Of a DNA stretch of 64,000 nucleotides, positions 1-12,493 are shown piece after piece. Position 1 is the stretch's first letter; each line of letters starts with the position of its first letter. Location: positions 355,741 through 419,740 of the forward strand of contig JAPYMA010001677.1 of NCBI GenBank assembly GCA_035041965.1. The letters run 5' to 3'. This stretch comes from Anisakis pegreffii. Its lineage: Eukaryota > Nematoda > Chromadorea > Rhabditida > Anisakidae. The position numbers and the translations under genes are program-made. The notes under the pieces are model-generated. The model ran no database searches. It was not told where the DNA came from and worked only from the letters and a program-made list of their open reading frames with translations.

Positions 1-177
1 TTTTAAAATGACTAATGATCGGTCTGTTGATTACTGTCTTGTTACTCATTAGTCAATTTTGTGTTATGGAAGAGTTTCACGTTACAGCTCATTCATTGAC
101 AGTGAATAAAGCAGCCAATAATCATGATTTTTTTAACCACACCGGTTCACTGCTCGTAATCAGTCACGCAAAATCAT

Positions 178-913
178 GTGCTCAAGAAGGAAAGTAGTTT
201 GAAAATGTGTGTTAGGAATTATCGAACGGTTACGATGGTACTAGTGCGGATAGAGCTAGCCAGGAGGTTCTCAAGGAATCAAAATAATCTTTTATCGAGA
301 AATGATCTTTTTCAAATGCAGATTGTTGCTGCTGGTGAAAATCAGGAACCGCCGAAACGTAATTATCGTTATCTGTGGCGACATGCGATAATTTTGGTGC
401 GATTCTTCATACGTCTCACAAATATTAAATATCTCAAACTTCTGGTCGATCGTAAGGAACTGCGACTGAGACCGTTTAGAGATCGTGATGTAAGTGTTTA
501 CTAGGGTGTTTTCAGTTTTACCCCCTCTCTCACTCGTTATACCTCATTTTTAGCAACCGATTTCAATTGTAGTCTCACTTTAACCATAGAAATTTTATCG
601 CTGGAAGCGAAAGTTAGTTCCCTAAGTATACTGCGTAAGGGAAATCTGTTTCCCATTTTTTTCCGCCGTTCGCAGATTTCTCCATAGTTCTCTTTTATCC
701 GTTCGGAAATCTATGTGTTAGATGTGTAGCCGTTTCAAAATTTACAACTGTATTGCTGAATCGTTTGTTCAGATTCGTCATGAATCCGAGGCAACAGTGT
801 TCTCAGTGTACGGTCATTGGGTGAATCGTGGCTTCTTCTATTCTCGAGATATGCTCTTCGCTAATAAACCACGACCGAAATACCGAGGTATTGAAGTGGA
901 AGCGTGTGCTTGA
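178..913 (+). CDS. 3' end of an unidentified gene (two exons, partial)
   Basis: Two exons fit together. The first is open through 178-489 and ends at a good donor (GAT then GTAAGT). The second runs 773-913 after the acceptor TTGTTCAG and ends in TGA. Both junctions are phase 0, so they join without a frame change. The joined part is about 150 residues and very basic. It has a run rich in Arg, Leu and Ile around bases 380-480 and ends in a mixed tail containing YGHWVNRGFFYSRDML. I see no domain I recognise and give no function. The true start is probably left of the window or in an earlier exon, so 178 marks only where the frame is readable. Confidence 0.45.
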
Positions 914-3788
914 GAACGATCTGTGATGGATACGAATAGTTTAATGTAGCAAACCATCTTACTGTAGCATTCGATTGATATTATTATGGAGGAAACTTAC
1001 GAATCGTTAACGGATTGGTGTGGTTCATTTGCAACTTATTGTTAGTAATGTTATACGGTTGTATTATGTTCGTAGGTCGTGATTTATAAATGCAATTAAA
1101 GGGCATCATGGCTGATGATTTATTGTTTTATTCGTCTTTTTGCTGTTTAATTGTTTTTGTATGCATATTTTATTGAACGATTTATTTATAATGAGTAATA
1201 TGATAAAGGCTGAATGATGTGCAGGAAATTTGTGGATATTTAAAAGTGTAGTTTTAATCGGTACCTCGTTGTAAAAGACTGAGTAATATGTGGTAAAACA
1301 GCAGACTATCCTCTAAGTGAAACTTTTTGATTAGAACTGGTAGTTTTGTGGGATCGATACTTTGATGTCCAATTACCCGAATTTCGATGCAATGGATCTG
1401 AACATCTTTTTGAGCTTTTTTCTTCCTTGATGTGTGCTTCCAGTGATTTGTAGTATGCAGTCGTATAGTTGTATGTGTTACGAAATTGAAATCGCGAAAT
1501 TGTTTTTGTATGTGTTTGAAACCATTATGTTTGCTGGGTTGTAAGTAAAGTAATCATTAATTCCGCATATACATAATTTACTGCTTAGCTAATATCACCG
1601 TAATTGCTTTACTCATGAAAACTCATAAACTTGCCATTCGGTTCTATTAGGCATTGATCATTCTCATTTCATGATTTTTTTTGTTTTGTTTGGTTTAAAA
1701 TACTAACTGCTTATGTGAATTGTTGTCTGTCTTTATCGTTATTGATCGAATTAAGGTTGAGGAAATTTATGTAACTATATTTTCAGCGTCCAAACTTGTA
1801 GTATTTGAATAGAATTTTTGTGTCATTGTATGATCTATCTACCTTCATTTCCGTTGCCTTGTATTATTATTGTGTAGCATCCGAAAGCGGAATGTAGTTT
1901 TGTCTCTTTGTTCGCAGTCTGTTATATTTTTTTCTCGATTTGCCTCATTCTGTGTAGCTAATCTATTGACATTCAGAAGTGTATCCAGATGACTTCTGCA
2001 CTTGTAACAAATTAAGTTCGAGCACCCTACATCTATGAATTTAGTCGTCGTATTCTTTGATGACTTCGGATGCAGTAGTTCATAACTATTTGTTCCTATC
2101 CGTTAATGGTATGCTTACATAAATAGGTAAGGTTTATTAGTTGTTGATCGCGACTCTCTCTACTTCAGTTAATTCACGTGCTCATCTTTATTATACCGCA
2201 CTTCCCCTCAAATCGCTTCATCAGTGCCTTTCCAAGCATATTGAAAAGCGTAGTGAAGAAGAAGGTGGAAAATTATTTGTAGAGATGATAAGCCTAAATC
2301 ACTTCTTAGAAATTATCAACGTAATTCCGAAATGCACATTTTATTCACTTAACGAAGCAGTTTCCAGTGAAAGTTATCTTATTAGCCACAACATCGCTAT
2401 GTTATCTTCAGCGTTTGATGTTTGATTTTGATTTCTCAACTAATGCACTGGTCTGTTTCTACTAGAATTTATGGTTGAGATTTATTCATACTCAAATGTA
2501 TTGTTTCAACTTACAGCATAACATCAGTTGCATGATATTGATATGATGTAGTCATTTATATTACTTGTACTTCATAAGAATTTAATGATGTTAGATTAGA
2601 TATTTTTTGTATGATACAATCGATTGTTAATGCAATTGTATTAGTGTGTAAGTGAATTGTAACCGTTTCAAATATCGCAGAAGTGTTTCTTTGATCTATA
2701 ATGGCTATTGGTGTGTCCCATTGAAAATAGTTTGCTGTCCATTCATTATATGTGCATATTTTCATACGGGTGTCTCGTTACTACGTTTCGTCGTGTAGCT
2801 GTACTGACTTCGATGGTTCGTGTTGATGTGTTCGTTAAGGTGCACTGATTGATATGTCCTTAAATGTTACCACTCAAATATGTCTGTATGCAAATATTGC
2901 ATTTGAGCATCCTTTTGAATAGTTTTCACTTGTGCTATTTGTCATATTCATTAAAAATTTCCTCATCTGTTAGAAATACTAATTTTATATGTTTTTAGTT
3001 TATCAAATCCCATGTGATAACCCAACTTTTCAGTGAGCTAACCAAATTTATCCCTCAATGTACTACCGTTCCAATCAGTGCCCGTTGATGAGCAAATATC
3101 GAGGAATGGCTTCACGTCGAAGTCCAATTGAGACCAGTGTTCGTAGAGGCACTGTGCACACCTACGAACACTAATCTCAATTTTTACTCGTATAATATTG
3201 AATTGTATATGCATATATATTATAGCCGATATTTCAAATTGTTCAACTGTAAAGTAAAATGGCACTCGCAAAGATTATTACCCTGTGAGTAGAACAATAG
3301 AAGGATAAATGTTTTGTATTCAGTTGAAGTTGACATAAGATACCGTATTCTTGTAACATGCAGTATGTTTCATATGCAAATGGTCTCTTCCATGGATGGT
3401 AGAGTCATTTGAAAGATTTCAGATGAACAGATTCATATGCTGTTCTAGGCTTGAAGGGAATTGCCTTCCGAATTCAGTGTTCAGTTATGAAAGCTTCCAT
3501 GGATGAGACTTCAGTCTTTACTGGTACGGTTACTTCAAGTTCATAATGTCTGCAGAAAGAGTGATGTTAGTTTAGGGGACCGTTTGAAGAAGTTGTTTTT
3601 TGAACGCTAGATTAGCGTTAATGTGAGGAAGGATGCTTGCCAGAAAGGATACGTATAGTCGAAAAGTTTCATTTTCCATCCGCTAGCGAATATATTGTAT
3701 AACTTATTCTTTTATCGTGCCTTTCTCTGAAATAATTTAAATATTACCTGATTTGAAATAATAATTTAAAACATTGATTAAACAAGTT

Positions 3789-3986
3789 GGTAGTGGTGAT
3801 GCATCTTTTATGATCATTTAAGGCTAATTCCAGTACCTTGAAAAGATACACTGACAACTTAATAACTCTTCAATTATTCCAAATCATGAGAGTTTCTTGA
3901 TGAAACCAACTGATTTTTGAACGAAAAACAACAATAAAGACGTTGAATTAGGATGGGACAAAATCGGTTGAACAATAAAAATAGAA
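3789..3986 (-). repeat. Dispersed repeat, copy 1 (inverted relative to copy 2 at 46702-46898)
   Basis: About 197 bases read as the reverse complement of 46702-46898 with a few mismatches. The shared part includes the blocks GGTGATGCATCTTTTA and CAAAATCGGTTGAACAATAA. One copy is intergenic. The other runs over the end of the first Tudor-gene exon region into its intron. I see no obvious terminal inverted repeat or coding capacity. It is probably a non-autonomous element or a fragment of a larger family. Confidence 0.8.
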
Positions 3987-4517
3987 ATAACTGAATGTAA
4001 CACTGGAGACCTCCTCTCACAAAAAAATCTATCCCGTGAATCTGGTTTGAGTTCAGTTTCGATATCATTCTTAGAACTGCTAACTTACAAGAACTGATAC
4101 CCAGTTTTGAGTTCCGCATTTGTCCACATTAGCAAATAAGTTTGCAAAGTTCAGACAATTTCAAGTGGATGAAAAGAAGAACGTTTCCAAAGATAGCACA
4201 TCAAATGAATATGTGCGTTATGAAAAGCGTGGAGTGCATTCTTATGAACACGTGAGAGGAAAGAAACATTTCATTCACCCATTATACATCCGTTCTCGAA
4301 TAATCGCTAATTTTCTCTGAAGTATCGTTGTTGTTTTTACGTGTTCGCATGTTCACTAATTCGAAACGGCTGTAGCCAACGACAAGTGTACTTATCGGAT
4401 GCAGAAAGGGTTTTGCTCAAAACAATCTTATTGCATTTCAGATTCACTCTTCAAATTTCGAATTCTAGCGAAGAGGCCGACCGACGAAAAATCAGCATCT
4501 GTTAGGTTGGAAATAAG

Positions 4518-4571
4518 AAGCAATTAAACATTTGTTGATGGTTTTGATCATCAACAAATGTTTGATTGCTT
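4518..4571. repeat. Short inverted repeat able to form a 22-base-pair hairpin
   Basis: Bases 4518-4539 and 4550-4571 are reverse complements at 21 of 22 positions, separated by a 10-base loop. The arms begin AAGCAATTAAACATTTG and end in GTTTGATTGCTT. The size is near that of a microRNA precursor, but the stem is unusually perfect and a MITE remnant or an siRNA source is equally possible. Confidence 0.8.
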
Positions 4572-5943
4572 GATCTCAGATATTCTGGTTCTCATCAAAT
4601 GAAGAAAAACGTTTAAAAAGCTGAATTAATGAGTGAGATCATGAAGTGTCGGTCAATCGTCCGCTGAAATTGTCAAATTGATTCGCCTCTGCAAGACAAC
4701 AGTTTGGTCCGTTGCGTTATCTAGTAGAGCACTTCTTGTCCTCTTTTTCTGTTCATGATTGATAGTTTCCTGAAACTTTGAATGTCCATATTGCCTCTTC
4801 TTCTTTGGTTTAAGTTTGTTCATTATTCATCTAAATGAGTACTTTTGAACTTGGACAAATTGAGAGCGTAAAATACTTTCTTCTTTCAATTCATTCAAAC
4901 ATTGCAAAGTTACAAATTTACTGCGGCACTAATAGGTGAATGCTTATCTTTTCGCCCAGGTCTGTTCAGCATTTTTTTGATCTACGGATATTGAACATTC
5001 CAAATACGATTCGATATCACTCATTATTCCTATCATCTAAGTAAACAAATCAGCAGACTACGCATCATTAGAAACGTTAATCGTGTTCAGCGCTAAAAGA
5101 AAGCTTATGGAAGGTGCAATCGAATCATATGAAAGGTATTCGTCGTTAACAATTTCGACATGTTTCATCAACTCCATCCGAATGCATTATTGAAGCAATA
5201 TGTAGAAGTGAGAATAGCAACGAGAATGCATACGACATATGTGCAAACCAAAAAACAACGATTCAATGAAAGGTTTTCAGTTAGACGGTTGATTGCTGAT
5301 GATGGCGTTTGAACGTTGTTGATAAATGTTCACTGTGTGGATCATCAATCATACGGTATCGATCAACCGATGTGAGATGCGATAGATGAAAAGTGCTATG
5401 AGAGGGTAATAATTACTGTAATATTGTTACCAGATGTGTTCGTTATGATGTGCTGCTTGTAGCTGTATCTGCTCAATGTGAACTAAGATAAATCTTCTTT
5501 CGAAAGCTGTTATTATAATAAATGTTCGTTTATATGCGCATCAATGTTGCACGTGTCAATAACACTTTGAACTACACAAATACGCATCAACATCATCAGA
5601 TCCAATAAAATCAAATCAATTTTAAACGTATCAAATAACGAAAATCATCTCGTCATAGCACAGCACCACCCCAAACCGTAAACTGCAACCTCAAAACCAC
5701 AATGTTCTTTGTATCGTCACTACAGCTAAGGTTTCCGATTAAGCAGCCACAAAACGAATACCATTCGAATAGCTCCAACTACTTCAACTTCAACTTGAAG
5801 TTATATCCGATAGAGATTCGATTTGCTCACGCTAGCAACATCTGTTCATAAGTTTATTATATTCATCAACACTGAAACTTCGTCATAAATTATCAGTTTA
5901 TCAACATCGCTTCATTGATACAATTTGTCTCTTCAAAGAAGCA

Positions 5944-8900
5944 ATGTCGAAACGCTTTTCAATTGACTATTTGATCGGTGATACTGTATTCAAACAGCCA
6001 CTTACAAATGATGATCATCAAGCTACGTTGACCGAAACATCATCACCTCAACATCAGACAGGACAACAATGTGCAAAATCAGATGCGTCAAATGAGAATT
6101 GTAAGAAACGGAAGCATTCTGATGAATCACCCGTCGATGAATATCACGAGGCGCTTCAAAACGTCCGACTACGATTAGAGGGTGCAACTCTTTGGAACAA
6201 ATTTCATTCGTTTGGTACGGAAATGATCGTGACCAAAACCGGACGGTTCGTTCACTTTTTAAAATTGAGGCTGTTTGATGTGTGGAACTAAATTTTTGAG
6301 TCTTTAAAGAGTATCAGGACATTATTCTTGCAAGATTTTCAGTCAGAATTGTGTATGTTCAACGTCATCTTAAGAAATGTCACCGTTTTTGTTATCATTC
6401 TCTCTTATGACTGCTGTTATTACCCTCAGAATTGTGAATGTTTTGACTAATGTTAGCATTATTTTGGCTCCTATAATTATTGCTTATTGCTTTGGCTCTT
6501 ATAATTACAGTTATTGCATATTGCAAGACTGCTGCAAGGATTATGCTCGACTTCATTATTATAATTGCAGTTTTTGCATAGCTATGCCCGCTTCCTTCTT
6601 CAAGTAATTCTGATTTTTACTAAAATAAGGTTTCTTGCACCAATCGCTATTACAATCTTATGTTTTTATCAAATGAAGAACACAGTGTTTTTCACCTGTG
6701 CCGGCGGAAGTGAATTGCTCTCACGATATCCAGCAAAACCCTACCTCATCCATCAGAAACCCAAAAAAGTGACGAAACGAAACATGTGTATACCTAATTA
6801 GTTTCGTTTAGCCGACAATATGATTATTATCATCATGCAACTGAAATGTATTAGTCATCTGACGTGAGTTCTGATCTCAATAAGATTCATTCAACAGAAT
6901 TTGACTATTATTCATCAGTCAAACACACCAATTGCTTACATCAGCATTTTATGTGATCATTTGTTATGTCTCATATGAACCAGATCTCATTAAGCCTGAT
7001 AAGTTGCTTGAACGAATCTGAACTGAAGCATTCTTGCCTAAGCATGTTGGTTGAGAATATCAAGAAATTTGATGATCGTTTGATTTTGATACTTTCGAAT
7101 CAAATGTTTTCATCAAATTATCGTATCCCATTCACAGAATGTTCTGCACTCAAATTTCTTCTGTCATTTATAACGCCACTCATAAAAACTTTTGATTGTC
7201 ATAATAATACGACTCCTATTACAAATGAAATTGTCGAATTATCAAAACAATTCTAGAAGATTCATAAATGAGCCAAAATCTAAAGAACTCAACGATATAC
7301 TGCTATATTTCAGCCACATAACATGTGTTCCAGTTTAATATCATTTCATCAACTATTTGTAGTGTAAAAAATGTGATGATAAACAACAACAATCATTTTC
7401 TGTTTTACTGTGAATTTCATTGAATACTTCCAAAAACAACATATTCATTGTCACTAATCATCATTGGAGTATCCAATCTAAATTATAACGCTTCTTTTCG
7501 CTTCTTTTCGTTTCTTCCCTTTAACCGCTCTTTTGTTTTGCGTTTATCAGCTCAGAATCTCAAATAATGGGTCTTCCTTGTGAACTGATAATGCTGCATC
7601 TGAATACACGGTGATCATATTCATCACATTCATTTTGGTGATCGATTTGACCAGCTCATGTTCACGAATACTTTCCTCTCAAGGTAGCCCTATCCAATCA
7701 ATCTGGTTTTCTCGACGATATGATTCAATAATTTGAAGTTGCTGATGGTACTTGATAAATTTCCTTTCTGCACGTTTGCTTATAACTGCAAACTTAATTT
7801 GAATTTCATTCTCAATTCTGATTTTCACAAACTCATCTTCGAATCGAATGACTGCATGACTTTAAGTGATAAACTGAAACTGGTGCATGATAAACCAAAA
7901 TTGTTTTTATTATCAGACGTTTAGTCAAGGTTGGATTTTGGTGCGGATTAAGGGTTAAGGGGAGGGGGGGGGGAGGCAGACAGTATTGCGTCACTAAAGG
8001 CTTCACGGCTTCACAAACAGTGCTAAAATCATAAAAACATGTTGAGTAATGAAGAATTTTCAGACGAATGTTTCCAACATTGCAAGTGAGTGTAAGTGGC
8101 ATGGATCCATTAGAACGCTACTCATTGATGGTTGATTTGACGTGCATCGATAATAAACGCTATCGATACGCATTCCATCAATCGAAATGGATTGTTGCAG
8201 GACCAGGTTCGCTGAATCAGTCACACATTCACAGTTTATCATACCACTCACCCTCAACATATATCTTGTTTGACCTAATCCACCTTAATCTGAATTTGAT
8301 CATAATGATCATAATCGTGTAAGCTGACGCTCACACGATTCTGATCAAATAAGTGATGATTAATTGTTGAGCAACATTGTTTTAATAACTTCATCATGCG
8401 AATCTCAGACGATAATGTGAGCTCACTCAAAGAGCTCGTCAAAACTGAAGGCTGGAAGGTCTAGCTAGACACTGAAAAAGCGTGATATGAAAATGAAGTG
8501 ATACGGTATTAAGAAAAGAATAAGGATACTTCAAGGATATTATCGTTTCCAAGAATCAATTGAGAGAGGCGATTTTAGTAATGGATAAAAATTATTGCGA
8601 ATTGATTCGTGTATTTTGCATCAACGGAAAGCAATCAACACACAGAATCGTAATCAATTACCCAATTTTATTGGTTTCGTTAACGACATAAATAAACATT
8701 AAGCACTCTTTGAAGTATACGATAGCAGATGCTTTACAATCGAGCGCATATGATGGAAAGAGAGGGATGTGAAGTGGTTGATGAGCAGCTATTGGTGAAA
8801 AAATGCCAATGAAGAGCCAACTCTCGATCATAGGATTGAAACGATCTTTGAGTAGTTCAGAACTCAACAAAATTGACAACAATTCAAGCGAATTTTAACG

Positions 8901-10527
8901 AAATTTTTGAAACAAATGTAGACCTCTCAAAGAGATACCCAAAAGAAAACATGGAAAGATGGAGCTGTTAAATGATAAAGCACGAAAAGTTATCGATCAA
9001 GAATGGATTCCTTAATCCAAGATTTTCAGGTGAAGCAGAATTACCGTCTAGAGTACATGTACATTCGGATTCACCAGCATTAGGCGCTCACTGGATGAGA
9101 CAAACGATACCATTCGATAAGATCAAACTCACTAATAATCAACTCGATCAGAACGGACATGTGTGTTGAATTAGCTCATTTGAAATACCTTGATAATTCC
9201 ATCGAAATTTGCTACGAACACAGTTCATGATTTCAATAGGTTATACCTCGTGTACACAAAAGAAAAAACAATCGATCGCAGTAATTCAGCGAGTTCGGTG
9301 GCATTGATTCTGCTTGTGGTTTTGCAGAAACGATAATTAAAGTCATATTCGAATAATTGATAAGTGATAATCGATAACATGCACATTACGCCGTGTTAGT
9401 ACATTAATGTTGTTAGAATTGAAGGCGGTCTAACGTTCCCCTATTAATCATTAACGTGCAAATTCTAATCAAATGGTCGAAATGATCAGATTTATTAATT
9501 TACTGAATAAAAAAGATTGATTGAAGGTTTCGAATTGTCAAGTTGGTCTTTGTTGGTCACTGTAGATCTCAGTGGGGGTAGTGACATAAATTTGACAGAG
9601 TAACGGTAAAATGATGATTTTGTGCAGATGAGGATGTAATCTGGATTGGTTTTATTGAAGATAATTGTGAATTCGATGCACCGCTACCAGCCAAATATCC
9701 ATGTTTTATTGCATACCAAGCATGGCGAGGGTTTGAAGTGCCGTTCATTCTCGTTTCCGAATACAGCTTTCATGGCTGTTACGGCCTATCAAAATCATCG
9801 AGTGAGTTCAAAATCATTCGTTACTATCAGTCAAGCAGGCTGGCAACCATGTAATGCTATACGGAACTTAACTATCTAGAAAATTCGGAATTGCTCCCTC
9901 AAATTCTCATACGGACCGAATTTGAAGCGCTAGTCTCTCTCCAAACAATCCCCTTAACATTTCAAATTCCCAGTTCGTTCCTTCGAGTCTCATCCTCTCG
10001 CTACGGGTCTCTTCGTGAGGTTATTTTCAACAGTATGCCTTATTATTGTTTATCTTAAACGAATCCAAAAAAAATCACTATTGCACAATGGACAGATCAA
10101 AAATATTATTGCTAAGAATTCATTCGATAATTCGGAACAAATGATGACAGTAATAATAGTAGTGATTATAATCATAATTACCTGGATTGGTCAGGCTATC
10201 AAACGCCTGTAACGTTGCTGGCCACAATGCTCGCGTTTCCGTGCACATTGTTTTAGCCTCAATCTACGCGAGCAGGCCAACAATCACAATCATAATAATC
10301 AGTGATATATGTTTTGTTATAGCTATTTTCACAGCTACAGAGCAATCGTAATGATGTAATTTTTTCAGATAACGGAGCTGAAAATCGAAAGTAATCCATT
10401 TGCAAAAGGTTTTCGTGAATGCGAGATGACTGACGCATTTCCACTGTTTGTGAATCCATTAATTCCGTTCTACTCATCTTTGTTTGCGAATTCGAGTTTT
10501 CAATTTTCAACTCAATTACACCAATAA
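5944..10527 (+). CDS. Short T-box transcription factor (5 exons, about 291 aa)
   Basis: A DNA-binding T-box transcription factor that would act in the nucleus. Exons: 5944-6245, 8064-8206, 9030-9160, 9661-9801, 10369-10527. All junctions keep phase. The T-box runs from about residue 78 to 256. Visible landmarks are [72 protein letters not shown] and NPFAKGFRE. About 75 residues precede the box, starting [13 protein letters not shown], and only about 35 follow it, so there is no long activation or repression domain. The size resembles the short nematode tbx-8/tbx-9 group from memory, but I do not assign orthology. The weakest junction is the acceptor of exon 4 (ATTGAAG); the protein match supports it. 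An A-rich polyadenylation-like signal follows the stop. It converges with the ADAR gene. Confidence 0.9.
10178..10281. mobile_element. MITE-like dispersed repeat, copy 1 (in last T-box intron)
   Basis: This roughly 100-base segment matches 32271-32389 in the same orientation, sharing TTACCTGGATTGG, AATGCTCGCGTTTCCGTG and GCGAGCAGGCCAAC. The longer copy at 32 kb has terminal inverted repeats. This copy lacks the last few bases and an internal block, so it is probably a truncated or older insertion. Confidence 0.7.
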
Positions 10528-12493
10528 ATAATAAAACTTAAAATATCTCTTTCTATCTTGACTATCCACACCAAAGCAATGAGAGCATTCTCAACGTTAC
10601 CATAGCATCTGTTATCATGATGTTGTTATTCATTAGCAGAAACTAAACGAATTATCATAAAAACATAGCAAAAGATCTGGAAAAATCAGAGGTATCAGTT
10701 TTTGGTGACTGGGTGGAACCACAAAGGAAGTTGAATTGGCAAAGTTAAACGAGCAACTGAAAAGGAAAAACGAGTGCTGCTGGCATATTCGAGAACACGT
10801 AACCTCATCAGTGAATACAGTAGTGATTTCAGTGTGAAATTGATATTAGCCCTTCGTTCTCCTCACCTCCTCTTTCTCCTTTTTCTTCCGACCTTCACGA
10901 AAAGGCAGGAGTGCGGAGGTGCGCGCCTCCTGCACTCCCGAAGGCTCCTTTTGACAAATCTATCGAATACTGATGTATAATTGACATTGGAGTGTATTCA
11001 CTGAACAAAGCAGCACTCCAAAATATAACCCATAATAAAACATTTTTGCTGATCTTTAGATCAATTGTACGGAAACAATCTCACCCACTTATTTCTACTC
11101 CTTTAAAATTTTCTGAATCAATTCTGCGCAGAATTCCTGACAGTGGAATTTGTAACTAAGATCTTCGTCATGAAATTTGAGATCATGTCCAAGCACAGCT
11201 CATTAACACGCAATATCATGGTTTCTTCAGTGACTTCTCGGCATTCTGATTACCTTGACACGATACACATCAAAATACGAAAGCCTATGATGAAAACACT
11301 CTTCTGTGTACTCAATCAATAATGCTCCAGTTCGAACTGATCACTATAAAGAATCACATGATTTTTTTCATTGAAAAAACTCTTTCGTCCAGAGAAGTAC
11401 TTCACTGTACTTGTTCCATTCTTAAGCTTGCTCTCCTTTTCAATCTATTATTCATCAGAATAGATATTTTGAATGAGATTATTTGCAGATTTCGAGTGTG
11501 ATTCTCTTGTACACTTCAAACACCAAGAAAGTTTTACTGCCGAAAAACTTTAATTTATAATTGAAGATACCGCAGTGAAAGTGACTAGAATTGGTCTCTG
11601 GCGAATTGACGTAATAAGTTATGCACATATTTATGACGAAAAGAATGAATTTTTTGGAAAATCTATGCAGCAGACAGCAACAAATTACGATTTTTTATTT
11701 ACAGTGACAATTTCCAACAATCAATAAAATTTTTCGAGACAGTAACCTAATAACGTACTTTTCGGTTTTTGCTTATCTGAAAATATCATTTCAGATTCAA
11801 CTCAATGAAAGGATTATTGACTTGAACAATTTTAAAAATTAATGGAAAAAGTGTAGAATTACTTTCAGTATAAGACTACAGACACCAGCAATGCGATCAG
11901 AAAAGATACAGATCACAACCATTTGAAGACAGCATTCGTGTAAGAAGGGTCAGTGTGACGAATCATCAAACACAGTCAGCATCAATACAATAAAGGAGCA
12001 GATAAAGTTAATGAGGAATTGGAATGTGAGAGATACATCACTTCATTTCACCAATCACAGCATATCAATCTACCTTACTCGAAATGTTTCGACAGCAAAT
12101 TAGTCGATTATGATCACGTAAATTTAAAACTGTTTCCAATGAAGAAAACTTCTCGCTACCACTGAATAAACTTTTCAACGCGTTTCACAATGCAGTGGAT
12201 GAGGAAAGGCACAAGAAGCTCGGAATAAATTCAATGCAAATGAAGCGAAACACAACAGTCACTCACCATAAAGGACAAATTTCATGACAATCACAACAAT
12301 AATATGACAGCGTCAACAACGTTCATAACAATAAAAATAATTTTAAAAAATAATATTAAGTTCCACTGAAAGCTAGACGTATTCATCACAACAACAGAAA
12401 TATTAACAACAACACGATTAATAATAAGGTGATTTACAACAAACAATATATTCACTGTAAGAGCAAACAATTTAAAAACAATAACAACAAAAG
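10528..12493. other. Spacer between the converging T-box and ADAR genes
   Basis: About 2 kb between two stop codons facing each other. It must hold both 3' untranslated regions. I see no supported gene. The one notable structure is a GC-rich hairpin at 10908-10938, next to a pyrimidine-rich stretch at about 10855-10893. Confidence 0.6.
10908..10938. repeat. GC-rich imperfect palindrome
   Basis: GGAGTGCGGAGG is followed by TGCGCG and then CCTCCTGCACTCC, giving a 12-base-pair stem with one bulged base and a six-base loop. It stands out because the surrounding DNA is strongly AT-rich. It lies about 380 bases after the T-box stop. A role in transcript 3' structure is only a guess. Confidence 0.7.

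Larger units (their letters stand above)
914..5943. other. Intergenic region without a recognised gene
   Basis: About 5 kb of AT-rich sequence. It has only short open frames (the longest near 2141-2425 and 4120-4320) with no recognisable protein, and no convincing chain of exons on either strand. It contains one copy of a dispersed repeat (3789-3986) and a near-perfect small hairpin (4518-4571), listed separately. The right part presumably includes the T-box promoter, but no specific motif can be assigned. Confidence 0.5.

Noticed and set aside
6377..7256. Several open frames inside the first T-box intron
   Set aside because: Low-complexity or hydrophobic, no splice phase links them to the flanking exons, and the T-box domain is continuous without them.
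7955..7978. G-rich run (GGGGAGGGGGGGGGGAGG) in a T-box intron as a possible G-quadruplex
   Set aside because: A single homopolymer-like run near an acceptor. Nothing else supports a function and it may be a sequencing-prone site.
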